Shown: piece by piece, positions 45,352-54,768 of the stretch
Numbering within the stretch: the first letter of the stretch is position 1
How the letters are laid out: the number at the start of each line of letters is the position of its first letter
Assembly: GCA_000504425.1 (NCBI GenBank)
Contig: KI632513.1
Coordinates: 2,236,386 to 2,300,385, forward strand
Reading direction: 5' to 3'
Source of the DNA: Rhodopseudomonas palustris JSC-3b
GTDB taxonomy: Bacteria; Pseudomonadota; Alphaproteobacteria; Rhizobiales; Xanthobacteraceae
DNA length: 64,000 nucleotides
The notes under the pieces: generated by a model
Databases searched by the model: none
What the model was told of the DNA's origin: nothing
The model's input: only the letters and a program-made list of their open reading frames with translations
Translations under genes and position numbers: made by a program

Positions 45352-48300
45352 TCAAGACGCCGCCAGCCCGAGCGCCTGCCATTCGCGCAGCGCCTGGGCG
45401 TCGCGCGGCGACACGTCCGGGAATTCCGGATCGTCGCCGACCGTCGGCAGGATTTTCCAGGAACGCGCGCACTTCTTGCCCTGGGCCTTTTCGACCACCA
45501 CGCCGACATCGGCCAGTTCCGGCAGCCGGAACGCATCGGCCGGCGGCGTGTCATTGCCGCGCAGGATGGTGACCATGGCATTCGAGGTGATGCAGATCTC
45601 GGCCCAGTCGACGTCGTACAGATCGCCCATGATCAGCTCGGGCAGATAGATCATCGGCGAGGCTTCCAGCGACGAGCCGATGCGCTTGGCGGCGCGTTCG
45701 ACTTCCAGTGCGCCGGTGACGACGCGGCGCACCGCACGGACCAGCACCCACTTCTTCTCGAGCGCCTCGTCGCGATACTGCTCGAGCCCTTCGGGGAACA
45801 GCGTCAAATGCACGCTCGGTTCGCCATCGGGCCGATAGAGCTGCCAGGCCTCGTCGGCAGTGAACGACAGCGCCGGCGCCAGCCACTTCAGCACCGCGTC
45901 GCAGATGATGTCGATCGCAGTCAGCGCCGCCTTGCGGGTCAGCGACGACGGCGGCTCGCAATACAGCGTGTCCTTGCGCACGTCGAAATAGAACGCCGAC
46001 AATTCGGTGTTCATGAAGTTCGCCAGCGAGGCGATCACGGTCTTGTAGTCGAACGCCGCATAGGCCTCGCGCACGATCGCGCTCTGCCCGGCGAGCTGAT
46101 GCAGCATCAAGCGCTCCAGCTCCGGCATCTGATCGAACGGCACCGCTTCGTCGCGCTGGTAGTGATGCAGCGTGCCGAGCATCCAGCGGATCGAGTTGCG
46201 CAGCTTGCGATAGGTCTCGACCACGTTCTTCAGGATTTCCGGGCCGATGCGCTGATCGTCGGCGTAGTCGGTGGCGCACACCCACAGCCGCAGGATGTCG
46301 GCGCCGGACTGCGCGATCACCTTCTGCGGCTCGACGGTGTTGCCGAGCGACTTCGACATTTTGCGGCCGTTCTCATCGAGCGTGAACCCGTGAGTCAGCA
46401 CGTAGTCATAGGGCGCGCGGCCGCGGGTGCCGCAGCTTTCCAGCAGCGAGGAGTGGAACCAGCCGCGGTGCTGGTCCGAGCCCTCGAGATACATCACGCT
46501 GTCCTGGCCGCCATCGACCTTGCGATGAATGCCAGCCAGCCCCGGGAAATGCACCGGGTCTTCCAGCACGAAGGCGTGGGTCGAGCCTGAGTCGAACCAG
46601 ACGTCGAGAATGTCGTCGACCTTCTGCCAGTCTTCATTGGCGCGCGAACCCAGGAAGCGCTCGCGGGCGCCTTCCATGTACCAGGCATCGGCGCCTTCCT
46701 GCTCGAACGCTTCGGCGATGCGCTGATTGACCGCTTCATCAACCAGGATTTCGGCCGAACCGTCGCCGTTCTCACGCACGAACACCGCGATCGGCACGCC
46801 CCAGGCGCGCTGGCGCGAGATCACCCAGTCCGGACGGCTGGAGATCATGCCGGTGATGCGGTTCTGGCCAGCCGGCGGCACCCATTGCGTCACCGAGATC
46901 GCCTGCAGCGCGCGGGCGCGCAGCGTGTCGCCGGACTTGGCGCCGCCGCCATCAACGATGTCCTTGTCCATCGCGATGAACCATTGCGGCGTATTGCGGA
47001 AGATCACCGCCTTCTTGGAGCGCCAGGAATGCGGATACTGATGCTTGAGCTTGCCGCGCGCCAGCAGCCTACCGCGCGCGATCAATTCCTGGATCACCGC
47101 CTCGTTGGCGTCGCCCTTCTCGCCCTTGTCGTTGATCACCCGCTTGCCGACCAAGCCCGGCACCTGCTCGGTGTAGGCGCCGTTTTCATCGACGGTGTAC
47201 GGGATGGTCGAGGAGATGCCGCGCGCTTCCAGCGCCCTGGCATTGTGCATCCAGATCTCAAAGTCTTCGCGGCCGTGGCCAGGCGCGGTGTGCACAAAGC
47301 CGGTGCCGGTGTCGTCGGTGACGTGATCGCCATCGAGCAGCGGCACCGTGAACTGATAACCGCCACCCAGGCCGCTCAGCGGATGGGTGCATTCCAGCGA
47401 CTTCAGCGTTTCGGCGGCAACGACGGCGACCTTCTCAAAGGCCACCACGCGCGCCTGCTTGAACACGCTTTCAGCCAGCGCATCGGCGAGGATCAACAGA
47501 TCGCCGGTTTTCGCCCAGTTATCAGCCGGTGCGTCGGTGACCTTGTAGAGACCGTAGCCGATCTTGGACGAGAAGCTGATGGCGCGGTTGCCGGGCAGCG
47601 TCCAGGGCGTGGTGGTCCAGATCACAACGCTGGCGCCACTCACCGCCGCATCGCCGGACTTGACCGCGAACTTCACCCACACGGTATCGGAGGTGTAGTC
47701 CTCGTATTCGACCTCGGCCTCGGCCAGTGCCGTCTTTTCGACCACGCTCCACATCACCGGCTTACTGCCGCGATATAGCGTGCCGTTAGCGGCGAACTTC
47801 ATCAGCTCGCGCGCAATCTGCGCCTCGGCGAAGTAATCCATGGTGGCGTAGGGATGATCCCAATCGCCGATCACGCCGAGCCGCTTGAACTCGTCGCGCT
47901 GCACGTTCAGCCATTTGGTGGCATAGCCGCGGCATTCCTTGCGGAACGCGACCATCGCCGCCGAGTCCTTGAAGTTCGGCTTCGGCTTGCCCTTGGAGCG
48001 GTAATTCTCCTCCTCGATCTTCCATTCGATCGGCAGACCGTGGCAATCCCAGCCGGGCACGTAGTTGGAGTCGTGACCGAGCATCTGCTGGCTCTTGGTC
48101 ACCACGTCCTTCAAAATCTTGTTAAGCGCATGCCCGATATGGATGTTGCCGTTGGCATAGGGCGGGCCGTCGTGCAGCACGAATTTCGGCCGTCCCTTGG
48201 CCACCTTGCGGAGCTGGCCATACAGGTCCATCTCCGCCCAGCGCTTGAGCAGTTCCGGCTCGCGCTGCGGCAGCCCGGCGCGCATCGGAAAGTCCGTCTG

Positions 48301-48360
48301 CGGCAGGAACAGGGTTTTGGAATAATCGAGGGTTTCGGTTTTTTCGGGCGTGTCGGTCAT
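45352..48360 (-). CDS. ileS: Isoleucyl-tRNA synthetase
   Basis: This 1002-residue class I synthetase has the HIGH-type motif [16 protein letters not shown] (about 66-81), [12 protein letters not shown], the editing domain, [13 protein letters not shown] and a C-terminal tRNA-binding region. The C-terminal zinc finger of the E. coli enzyme is degenerate: [15 protein letters not shown] keeps one Cys, and the second CxxC is missing. It lies between ribF and lspA, the classic order. Confidence 0.96.
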   Translation of the reverse strand: MTDTPEKTETLDYSKTLFLPQTDFPMRAGLPQREPELLKRWAEMDLYGQLRKVAKGRPKFVLHDGPPYANGNIHIGHALNKILKDVVTKSQQMLGHDSNYVPGWDCHGLPIEWKIEEENYRSKGKPKPNFKDSAAMVAFRKECRGYATKWLNVQRDEFKRLGVIGDWDHPYATMDYFAEAQIARELMKFAANGTLYRGSKPVMWSVVEKTALAEAEVEYEDYTSDTVWVKFAVKSGDAAVSGASVVIWTTTPWTLPGNRAISFSSKIGYGLYKVTDAPADNWAKTGDLLILADALAESVFKQARVVAFEKVAVVAAETLKSLECTHPLSGLGGGYQFTVPLLDGDHVTDDTGTGFVHTAPGHGREDFEIWMHNARALEARGISSTIPYTVDENGAYTEQVPGLVGKRVINDKGEKGDANEAVIQELIARGRLLARGKLKHQYPHSWRSKKAVIFRNTPQWFIAMDKDIVDGGGAKSGDTLRARALQAISVTQWVPPAGQNRITGMISSRPDWVISRQRAWGVPIAVFVRENGDGSAEILVDEAVNQRIAEAFEQEGADAWYMEGARERFLGSRANEDWQKVDDILDVWFDSGSTHAFVLEDPVHFPGLAGIHRKVDGGQDSVMYLEGSDQHRGWFHSSLLESCGTRGRAPYDYVLTHGFTLDENGRKMSKSLGNTVEPQKVIAQSGADILRLWVCATDYADDQRIGPEILKNVVETYRKLRNSIRWMLGTLHHYQRDEAVPFDQMPELERLMLHQLAGQSAIVREAYAAFDYKTVIASLANFMNTELSAFYFDVRKDTLYCEPPSSLTRKAALTAIDIICDAVLKWLAPALSFTADEAWQLYRPDGEPSVHLTLFPEGLEQYRDEALEKKWVLVRAVRRVVTGALEVERAAKRIGSSLEASPMIYLPELIMGDLYDVDWAEICITSNAMVTILRGNDTPPADAFRLPELADVGVVVEKAQGKKCARSWKILPTVGDDPEFPDVSPRDAQALREWQALGLAAS

Positions 48361-48500
48361 GGCGCGGTGAATAGCGTTTTTGGCCGCCTGGGGAAACCCG
48401 GCTGCGTCAGAAAACGGCAGTTTTGACCGATCCGGCGACCGGCCAAGGCTCAGTTGCAGCCGGGATCGACGGCGCCGCGACGCGGCAGTCGCAAGATCGG

Positions 48501-49472
48501 CTAGCCGATCTTGCCCAGCTTCGGGAACGCATCCGGTGCGGCGGCCAGCGCGGCGCGGGCCCGGATGGTATCATCATCCATTTGGGTGATCAGCGCGGCG
48601 ATCGAGTCGAACTTGGCCTCGGGGCGGATGAAGTCGATGAAGGCGACGTCCAGGGTCTGGCCATAGAGGTCGCCTTTGAAATCGAACAGGAACACTTCAA
48701 GCAGCGGTGCGCCATTGTCGAAGGTCGGGCGCCGGCCGAAATTGGCGACGCCGTCGATCCTTCGGCCGCCGACCTCGACCCGCACCGCATAGATGCCGTG
48801 TTTCAAGCCACAAGTGGGCGACAGACGCAGATTGGCGGTCGGATAGCCGAGTTCCCGGCCACGCTTGTCGCCATGGATCACCTCGCCGGTGACGAACCAC
48901 GGCGCGGTCAGCATCGCGGTCGCGTCCTGAATGCGGCCTTCCGACAGCGCCACCCGGATCGCGCTCGACGACACCGGCAGATCGCCGACGTCGACATGGG
49001 GCTGGACATCGACCTCGATGCCGAGCTTCGGCAATTCGCTGGCCAGCAGGCTCGGCGAGCCGACGCGGCCCTTGCCGAAATGGAAATTGTAACCGACCGC
49101 GATGCCGGACACGCCGAGCCGGCCGACCAGCTCATCGTGAATGAAGGCATCGGCCGGGGTCGCGGCACGCTTTGCATCGAAGCCGAGCAGAACGACGCCG
49201 TCGAGCCCGGTGCCGGCCAATAGCCGCAGCTTGCCATTGATGTCGGCCAACCAGAATTCCGGATTTTGCGGGTTGAAGAACGCGCGCGGATGCGGCTCGA
49301 ACGTCACCGCGAAAGCCGGCTTGCCGCGGCTGCGCGCCATCTCCAGACAGGCGCCGATCACAGCGCGATGGCCGCGATGTACGCCATCGAAATTGCCCAT
49401 CGCCACCGCGGCACCCCGCGGGATCGCGGACGCCGGCGTGTTATCCCGGATCACGGCAAAAGCAGTCGTCAT
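48501..49472 (-). CDS. ribF: Bifunctional riboflavin kinase / FAD synthetase
   Basis: This 323-residue enzyme makes FMN and then FAD. It has an N-terminal nucleotidyltransferase domain ([36 protein letters not shown]) and a C-terminal kinase domain ([29 protein letters not shown]). The start at 49472 ([10 protein letters not shown]) was preferred; an in-frame TTG 18 bases upstream exists. The stop lies in a 20-bp perfect palindrome. It precedes ileS by 140 bp. Confidence 0.95.
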   Translation of the reverse strand: MTTAFAVIRDNTPASAIPRGAAVAMGNFDGVHRGHRAVIGACLEMARSRGKPAFAVTFEPHPRAFFNPQNPEFWLADINGKLRLLAGTGLDGVVLLGFDAKRAATPADAFIHDELVGRLGVSGIAVGYNFHFGKGRVGSPSLLASELPKLGIEVDVQPHVDVGDLPVSSSAIRVALSEGRIQDATAMLTAPWFVTGEVIHGDKRGRELGYPTANLRLSPTCGLKHGIYAVRVEVGGRRIDGVANFGRRPTFDNGAPLLEVFLFDFKGDLYGQTLDVAFIDFIRPEAKFDSIAALITQMDDDTIRARAALAAAPDAFPKLGKIG

Positions 49473-49587
49473 TGTGTGGATGTCATTCAATTCATGAAGG
49501 ATGGGCCGCGAACTGACGCGCTCAAGGTGCCTGAGTCAAGCACGGCGGCCGACGCTGGCGCCGCGCCTGCTCACGCTTGCGCGAGCG

Positions 49588-50277
49588 TTAGCCGCCGCGC
49601 ACCGGCGGCATCGTCACCTGATCGCGGCGGCAGGCGCGGCGATCGATCTCTTCGCAGGCCCGGAACTGCAGATCCTTGCTCATGCAGATCCGCACCTCGC
49701 TCAGCCTGGTGCGATTGCAGGTCACCGCGATCGCCGAGCGGCTCAGGCCCGGATTGGCCTTGATGAACGCCTCTTCGATCTGGTCCGGCGTCACCGTTTT
49801 TTCGGCCTCGAGATCGATGAATTCGTCGGGAATCTTCACCGACGAGCGCGCCTTGCGGATGGTCTCGAAATAAGGCCGCGCCGCCAGACCCGAACAGGTG
49901 CCGTGCTTGTCCCATTCGTGGAAGATCAGCCCCGGCGCCGGCATCAGATCGAGCATCGAGGTCATGATCTCGCGCGGCAGCCGCGGCGCCGGCACCTGGC
50001 AATAATCCGGAAAACCGCGCTCATATTGCGGCCACAGCCCGTGCACCACGAAGGAGAACGGCCGCCCCCTGTCGCATTGGGTCTGCTGATTGCGGCCAGA
50101 CTGGCCGCGCTCGGCGGCCTCCGCGCAATAAGACGGCGACCACGACAGCGACAGCACGTAAAAATCGAAAGCACCCGGCGCATTCTGCCGCCGGTCCTGC
50201 GCATTGGCGGCGCCGCCTGCGCCCGCGATGATCGCCGCTGCCAGCAGCAGCAGCGTTTTAGCCCCAAACGTCTTCAT
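49588..50277 (-). CDS. Secreted ribonuclease T2 family protein
   Basis: This 229-residue protein has a signal peptide (1-27, ...GAANAQ) followed by both catalytic segments of RNase T2: CAS I in FSFVVHGLWPQYERG and CAS II in FHEWDKHGTCSG. FYVLSLSWSPSYC is the usual N-terminal beta strand. It is predicted to cleave single-stranded RNA through 2',3'-cyclic phosphates in the periplasm, like E. coli RNase I. It also contains an extra Cys-rich C-terminal part (ICMSKDLQFRACEEIDRRAC). Confidence 0.93.
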   Translation of the reverse strand: MKTFGAKTLLLLAAAIIAGAGGAANAQDRRQNAPGAFDFYVLSLSWSPSYCAEAAERGQSGRNQQTQCDRGRPFSFVVHGLWPQYERGFPDYCQVPAPRLPREIMTSMLDLMPAPGLIFHEWDKHGTCSGLAARPYFETIRKARSSVKIPDEFIDLEAEKTVTPDQIEEAFIKANPGLSRSAIAVTCNRTRLSEVRICMSKDLQFRACEEIDRRACRRDQVTMPPVRGG

Positions 50278-50306
50278 GGTCGTGGTTCCCTGCCCGCGGC
50301 CAGACT

Positions 50307-50390
50307 AGAGCCATTTCGGTTCTGATGGAATCACAACCGAAGCGCTAACGTGATGGTTGATGCGTCTCCTGGCGCCAGACGGTGCCGGTT
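50307..50390 (+). repeat. Dispersed palindrome-plus-tail repeat element (copy 2, degenerate)
   Basis: agagccatttcggttctgat, then ggaatcacaaccgaagcgct, forms the head (50307-50345). It is followed by a decayed tail (tgatggttgatgcg...ctggcgcca) recognisable against the copy at 53055. It lies upstream of the RNase T2 gene. Confidence 0.75.
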
Positions 50391-50462
50391 GCGCGCGGTA
50401 CTGCGCGCAAACACCCGCGCGCACTCAAGGGCGAGCGCGTGCGTCAATCAGACGGCGTCAGA

Positions 50463-50927
50463 TCAGGGGCGCGCGGCCTTGCAGGCCGGATTGTAGGCCC
50501 AGTCGCGATCAAGGCCGACCACGCAGAATTCAACGCCATGGCCGAACGAGGCAAAACCGCCATCCTCAATGATCGAGTAATGCAGCTTGCGCGCCTTGCC
50601 GTCGTTGAACAGCGCGGTGCCCGAGCAGAACCGGCGCGGAATATTGTCGGACTGCCAGGGCCGCAGCGCGGTTTCGTGGATGTCCGTGAAGCCGGTGATC
50701 TCCAGCCCCGAGTTCCAGAAGGTTTGTTCCTTCTCGGTGAACTGCGAATTGATCGCGGTCAGCCCGGCTTCGCAGGACGGCAGCTGGCCGTCATAACGCG
50801 GCCCGGACATCCAGAAATTCATGTCCAGGAAGTTGGCGGCCTGCGCGGGCGGCGTCAGCGCCAGCGCCCCCAGCAGCGCCGCTGCGCCCAACACCGGCAT
50901 TTTCGCAAATGAAAGAAGGTCGCGCAT
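50463..50927 (-). CDS. Conserved hypothetical exported protein
   Basis: This 154-residue protein has a signal peptide (about 1-30, ending PPAQA) and a compact mature domain with three or four cysteines: SCEAGLTAINSQFTEKE, GLEITGFTDIHETALRPWQ, PRRFCSGTALFNDG and FCVVGLDRDWAYNPAC. The Cys pattern suggests disulfides and a periplasmic location. I associate similar proteins with Rhizobiales but know no function. It is divergent from the next small exported protein. Confidence 0.78.
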   Translation of the reverse strand: MRDLLSFAKMPVLGAAALLGALALTPPAQAANFLDMNFWMSGPRYDGQLPSCEAGLTAINSQFTEKEQTFWNSGLEITGFTDIHETALRPWQSDNIPRRFCSGTALFNDGKARKLHYSIIEDGGFASFGHGVEFCVVGLDRDWAYNPACKAARP

Positions 50928-51113
50928 GTCGAGGTCCGCCCCATGAATCCGCGCGAACGGTGCCGCGAAGCCGGCAGCAGGTCAAGTGCACCGGGGCCAC
51001 ACTGCCCGACAACCCGCGTTTGCCCCCGTGCGGTGCGCTTTCCATCGCCGCGGTTGCGGCCTAGAGTTGGAGTACTGCGCCGCGCACCGTGGCGGCGCGA
51101 CCGGAGGGAGAGG

Positions 51114-51404
51114 ATGATGCGAAGGATGGTGGCGGCGACTTTGGCCGTGGTCGGCGTGCTCGGAGCGGGTGTCGCTCGCGCGGACTATGTGCCGATGGTC
51201 AAGGGCAACGATACCGGCGGCATCATTTCCTACAATCTGGTCGGCCATGCCGACATCAAGGCGATCGCCGCCGACCACTGCGCCCGGTACGGCAAGGTGG
51301 TGAAGCTGCTCGGCGTGCAGGCCCAATATGGCGGCTACATCTCGTTTGCCTGCCGCTGGGTGCCCTATGGCGCCGACGAGCGGCCGCTGCGGGTGCGCTA
51401 CTGA
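51114..51404 (+). CDS. Small exported protein of unknown function
   Basis: This 96-residue protein has a signal peptide (about 1-23, GVARA) and a short mature part containing GNDTGGIISYNLVGHADIKAIA, DHCARYGKVVKL and ISFACRW with two cysteines, possibly a disulfide. A strong ribosome-binding site (ggagggag) precedes two adjacent ATGs (51114 and 51117). It lies 45 bp upstream of the DUF3617 gene on the same strand, likely in one operon. Confidence 0.75.
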   Translation: MMRRMVAATLAVVGVLGAGVARADYVPMVKGNDTGGIISYNLVGHADIKAIAADHCARYGKVVKLLGVQAQYGGYISFACRWVPYGADERPLRVRY

Positions 51405-51449
51405 GCCGACCGAACTGACTGAACTGATTTGATCCGGCAGGAGGCGGGC

Positions 51450-51977
51450 ATGACCCGAGGCTGCGCGTGGCTGGCGCTGGCGCCGGCATTTTGGCTGGCC
51501 ACCGCTCCGGCGGTCGCGATCGAGGTCGAGATGCCGAACCGCAAGCCGGGCTTGTGGGAGATGAAGATGGTCAATTCCGGCGTCGCCGGGATGACCATGC
51601 AGCACTGCACCGACGAGGTCACCGACAAGCAGCTGCGCACCGCCTATTCGCCGATGGCCAAGGAAATCTGCAGCAAGAACGTCGTGCAGAAGACCGCGAC
51701 CGGCTACATCACCGACGCGGTGTGCAACGTCGGCGGCGTCACCATGAACTCGCATTCGGTGATCAATGGCGATTTCAACTCCGCCTACACCGTCAACATC
51801 AATTCGGAGCAGCAGGGCGCACCGTCCGGCGTGCCGCAGCGCACTTCGATGACGCTGGAAGCGAAATGGCTCGGCCCGTGCAAGCCGGAGCAGAAGCCGG
51901 GCGATATCGTGATGCCGGGCGGCTTCAAGATCAATGTCAACGACATGGACAAGCTCAAGGGCCTGCTGCCGCGCTAG
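51450..51977 (+). CDS. DUF3617 family exported protein
   Basis: This 175-residue protein has a signal peptide (about 1-24, APAVA) followed by the DUF3617 opening EMPNRKPGLWEMKMVNSG. Cysteine pairs lie around MTMQHCTDEV, KEICSKN and VCNVGG, and the C-terminus reads KWLGPCKPEQKPGDIVMPGG. The role is unknown; proteins of this type are periplasmic. The start at 51450 has AGGAGG 5 bases upstream. It ends in a terminator. Confidence 0.85.
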   Translation: MTRGCAWLALAPAFWLATAPAVAIEVEMPNRKPGLWEMKMVNSGVAGMTMQHCTDEVTDKQLRTAYSPMAKEICSKNVVQKTATGYITDAVCNVGGVTMNSHSVINGDFNSAYTVNINSEQQGAPSGVPQRTSMTLEAKWLGPCKPEQKPGDIVMPGGFKINVNDMDKLKGLLPR

Positions 51978-51980
51978 ACT

Positions 51981-52009
51981 AGGCGTGGCACTTTGGCCAC
52001 GCCTCGTTT
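51981..52009 (+). terminator. Rho-independent terminator after the DUF3617 gene
   Basis: A perfect 9-bp stem (aggcgtggc / gccacgcct) with a 6-base loop is followed by cgtttg. It starts 4 bp after the stop. Confidence 0.75.
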
Positions 52010-52187
52010 GTCACCCGTGAATAACGGGTAAGCAATTGGCGAAGAATATGTTTTTGGCGAGTTCCGCACAACCGAACAGCCTCCGCAACCCCGGGCCAGT
52101 TCATAGCACTTCGCAACGCGCTCTACATCGCGCCGTTGCTTCAAGGCAACCTGCGGAACCAGCGAGGGCGACGCGTACCTTCGGGCC

Positions 52188-53005
52188 GTGATGGGCCTGT
52201 CGAAGCGACGGGCCAGCCAAGTCGTCGGCGCGGTCCGCAAGATGGTCCGCTATCGGTCCCGGCGACCTCCCGACACCGAGCTGCGCGCCCGACCGCGCAA
52301 ACTGGAAAGCGAGCGGCGGCAGTTCGCAGAGCAAGCCGGGCCGCAACCGCATCTACCGATGCTCTATCGCGAGGAAGGGCTTTCGGCAAGCGGCGGACCC
52401 GACGCAAGGCCATCGGCACACGGGCCCCATTCTGGTCGAGGCCAAGCCGAACGCGCGCTGATCGATCTTGTCCATGACGAGTTCGCCAGCGGTCGGCGTT
52501 TCCGCGTCCTCGACATCGTCGATGTGGTGAGGAAGACGTGCCTCGGTGCAATCCCCAACACTCCGGCCGACGGAGTGGCCCGCGAGTTGACATCAATCGT
52601 CGAGCGACACGGCTGGCCGGGCATGATCGTGTCCGATCACGGCACGAGTTCACTTTTGCTCGCCTGGTGCCAGGACAGCAAGATCAACTGGCATTTCATC
52701 GCACCGGAAAAGCCAATGCAGAACGTCTTCATCGAGAGCTTGAACGGCGGGTTTCGCGATGAACTAATCAACGAGTTGTTCTTCGACATCGACAACGCTC
52801 GCGCCAGGATCATCGACAGACTCACCGATCACAGCGACAACCGCTCCACGAGAGGTGTTTGAGCACCCCTCACCGACGGCCTATGCCGCCACTTTCACCG
52901 CAACGGGCGATCGTCTGCAACCCCGACCAACTCCGCCATTCGCCCGTTGCTCTAAGAACGCCGCACGGCGTAAACACCGCAGAGGCTCAAACCGTAACTG
53001 GATGA
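52188..53005 (+). pseudogene. Decayed IS3-family transposase (orfB) remnant
   Basis: Fragments of an IS3-type integrase-domain transposase appear in order but in different frames. They are MGLSKRRASQVVGA (start region), TELRARPRKLESERRQF, LYREEGL, VHDEFASGRRFRVLDIVD, ARELTSIVERHGWPGMIVSDHGT (second catalytic Asp), WHFIAPEKPMQNVFIESLNG (catalytic Glu region), and a C-terminus readable only after a frame change as CNPDQLRHSPVALRTPHGVN. The WSLDF segment with the first Asp is damaged by a small deletion. At least three frameshifts are needed. No orfA or terminal inverted repeats were identified. Confidence 0.88.
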
Positions 53006-53054
53006 AAGGTAGGAAGCAGGTTAACGCTTACAAATCGAAAGGATAAGATGCTTT

Positions 53055-53154
53055 AGAGCTTTTTCGGTTCTGATGGAATCAGAACCGAAGCTCTAACTTT
53101 ATGGTCTGACGCGTTTTCTTGACGCGAGCCGGGATCCACTTCGCTCGAAAACGC
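53055..53154 (+). repeat. Dispersed palindrome-plus-tail repeat element (copy 3, best preserved)
   Basis: The head palindrome 53055-53094 is agagctttttcggttctgat followed by ggaatcagaaccgaagctct. The tail contains tctgacgcgttttcttgacg and atccacttcgctcgaaaacg. The same head-tail order occurs at 21646-21750 (reversed) and 50307-50390. I recognise close relatives as abundant intergenic repeats of Bradyrhizobium and Rhodopseudomonas. Size and structure suggest a non-autonomous, MITE-like element. Confidence 0.88.
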
Positions 53155-53163
53155 CATAGCTAC

Positions 53164-53661
53164 TTAAAGCCCCAGAAGTTGCCTCTTTTTTGCTTCAAAC
53201 TCGTCATCTGAAATTAAGCCAGAGGATCGAAGTTCACCCAGTTTCTTAATTTCGTCAGCAGCGCTCAAAGGTGGATGAGCACCGTGATTTTTCGAAGCAG
53301 CCATGCGCTTTTCTATCTCAGACTTCAAATTTTCAAACTGCCCCAACATGTCCTTTTTGAACAAAAGGCAATTCGGTGTCTTCATCGCCTCTTCGGAATT
53401 CGCGACTGGCCGGTCACCGGATGTCAACACTTGAATGAACGGCGGGCTACCCCACCCCCCTTTTGACAGGTTCACGTGAGAAATAGAGGAGTACGGTATT
53501 GTGATTCCTCCTTTACTTGCGATTGCCGCGCTGACTACTGAGGACAGCGCACCGCCGGAAAGATCGGTATTCTTCTTGTCAAGAGATACACCCACATCCG
53601 TCAATTCAATAAAGCCACCCCCGGCATTAAATAATCCCGGCCCACGCCCTTCAAGTTTCAT
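53164..53661 (-). CDS. SHOCT-domain protein with an N-terminal PH-like region
   Basis: This is a 165-residue cytoplasmic protein. The N-terminal half (GRGPGLFNAGGGFIELTDVGVSL ... ITIPYSSISHVNLSKGGWGSPPF) resembles bacterial PH-like domains. A helix (about 105-125) then leads to a C-terminal SHOCT motif, ADEIKKLGELRSSGLISDDEFEAKKRQLL. SHOCT tails are often oligomerisation or docking modules; the function is unknown. The start at 53661 has GGGAG 8 bases upstream, but the frame is open back into the transposase remnant. Codon use looks AT-richer than the neighbours, consistent with recent acquisition. Confidence 0.82.
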   Translation of the reverse strand: MKLEGRGPGLFNAGGGFIELTDVGVSLDKKNTDLSGGALSSVVSAAIASKGGITIPYSSISHVNLSKGGWGSPPFIQVLTSGDRPVANSEEAMKTPNCLLFKKDMLGQFENLKSEIEKRMAASKNHGAHPPLSAADEIKKLGELRSSGLISDDEFEAKKRQLLGL

Positions 53662-53730
53662 GTTCGTTACTCCCGTATTTTGCCCGATGCAACACATAGA
53701 TGTATAAATTGGCAGGCACAACCCGTTCTG

Positions 53731-54183
53731 TCCACCGAGACGGCTGATCGGAACATTATCGCCGATTCCGGCGTGAGGTCGATGCCAGTTGTAGCGATGG
53801 AGCCATCGGGGCAATTCCATCTTGCGGTCGCGTGAGGTTTTGTAGGCTCTGGCTTAGGCCCACTCGCGCAGTCCGGTTTGGATGAAGCGCTCGGCCTTTC
53901 CGTTTGTTTTCGGCGTGTATGGCTTGGTCCTGACGTGCTTGAGGCGAAGCCGTTTGCAGCGTCTGCTGAAGGCGTTTGATTTGTAGCAGGCGCCGTTGTC
54001 GGTCATAGGCTTCGATCGCGTCATCACCGAAGCCCTGACCTTTCTATGCGCGACGGGTTTTCCGTCATGCAAGCACTCGCCAACTACGCTCCTCACGGCG
54101 CAGCCTCGCCCTCTTTCGCCGATCTCGCTGTGCGCGCTCCGCCACATCGCCGGTAGAATCGCGCGGCGCACTTCCCGCCGCAA
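53731..54183 (-). pseudogene. IS481-family transposase remnant (truncated, nonsense codon)
   Basis: The C-terminal half of an IS481 transposase is recognisable: MTDNGACYKSNAFSRRC, LRLKHVRTKPYTPKTNGKAERFIQTGLREWA, an in-frame TAA at 53854-53856 where the family usually has Tyr, then ARAYKTSRDRKMELPRWLHRYNWHRPHAG and PISRLGG. The second catalytic Asp (TDNG) and the Glu (KAERF) remain. The N-terminal helix-turn-helix and first Asp are missing, and the region before TDNG is scrambled. It is therefore inactive. Confidence 0.88.
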
Positions 54184-54207
54184 TTGACAGCCCGCAGCCG
54201 ACCCTCG

Positions 54208-54224
54208 ATGTTACAATGTAACAT
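54208..54224. promoter_or_regulatory. 17-bp perfect palindrome, candidate Zur operator
   Basis: atgttacaatgtaacat is a perfect inverted repeat with a single central base. Zur sites in Proteobacteria have the form ATGTTATANTATAACAT; the two match at 13 of 17 positions or more, depending on the reference used. It lies 48 bp upstream of the DUF2946 gene and upstream of a ZnuD-like receptor, which is where a zinc-responsive operator is expected. Confidence 0.7.
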
Positions 54225-54271
54225 TGGCTGACTTCAGGTCAGCCGGCGATGGGGTCGCTTGGCTGCGCGGC

Positions 54272-54655
54272 ATGGGGCTGATCAGAACATATCGACGGAG
54301 CGGATCGTGGCTGGCGCTGGTGGCGCTGCTGCTGCAGATCGTGCTGTCGTTCGGCCATGTGCACGGGCTTGCCGAATTCGCCGCCGCGAACGGCCACGCC
54401 GCGCTCGCCGCCGCGGCACCGGCCTCGCCCGCTGAGCCGCCCGGCTCCGATCCTGACGACGACCACCACGGCGCCCCGGATTTATGCGCGATCTGCGCCA
54501 CTTTGGCGCTGATCCATGCCGGGGTCGCAGCAACCCCGCCGGCGCTGCCGCTGCCGGTTTTGGCGGGCAGCGCCGATAGCCGCGCCCTGCCCGCGCTGGC
54601 GCATGCCGCGCTCAAAACCGCGGCGTTCCAGCCGCGCGCACCGCCAACCGCCTGA
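54272..54655 (+). CDS. DUF2946-like membrane protein, putative metal-handling partner
   Basis: This 127-residue protein has an N-terminal hydrophobic segment (about 12-30) containing LLLQIVLSFGHVHGL. An acidic, His-containing loop (GSDPDDDHHGAPDLCAICA, with CxxC) and a second weakly hydrophobic region follow. FGHVH plus CAICA is the pattern I associate with DUF2946. The His, Asp and Cys residues could bind zinc or copper. It begins at 54272; an in-frame TTG upstream overlaps the palindrome and is unlikely. It stands 113 bp before the TonB receptor gene, probably in one operon. Confidence 0.78.
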   Translation: MGLIRTYRRSGSWLALVALLLQIVLSFGHVHGLAEFAAANGHAALAAAAPASPAEPPGSDPDDDHHGAPDLCAICATLALIHAGVAATPPALPLPVLAGSADSRALPALAHAALKTAAFQPRAPPTA

Positions 54656-54768
54656 CGTCCTGCCCTGCCGCTCCACCGCCGCGCGCCGCACCGGCCCGCG
54701 CGGCACGATGAACTCGCCGCCGCGCCGATCAAATCGGCCAGCGCGCGCCGCGATGCCTCAGGAATGTC

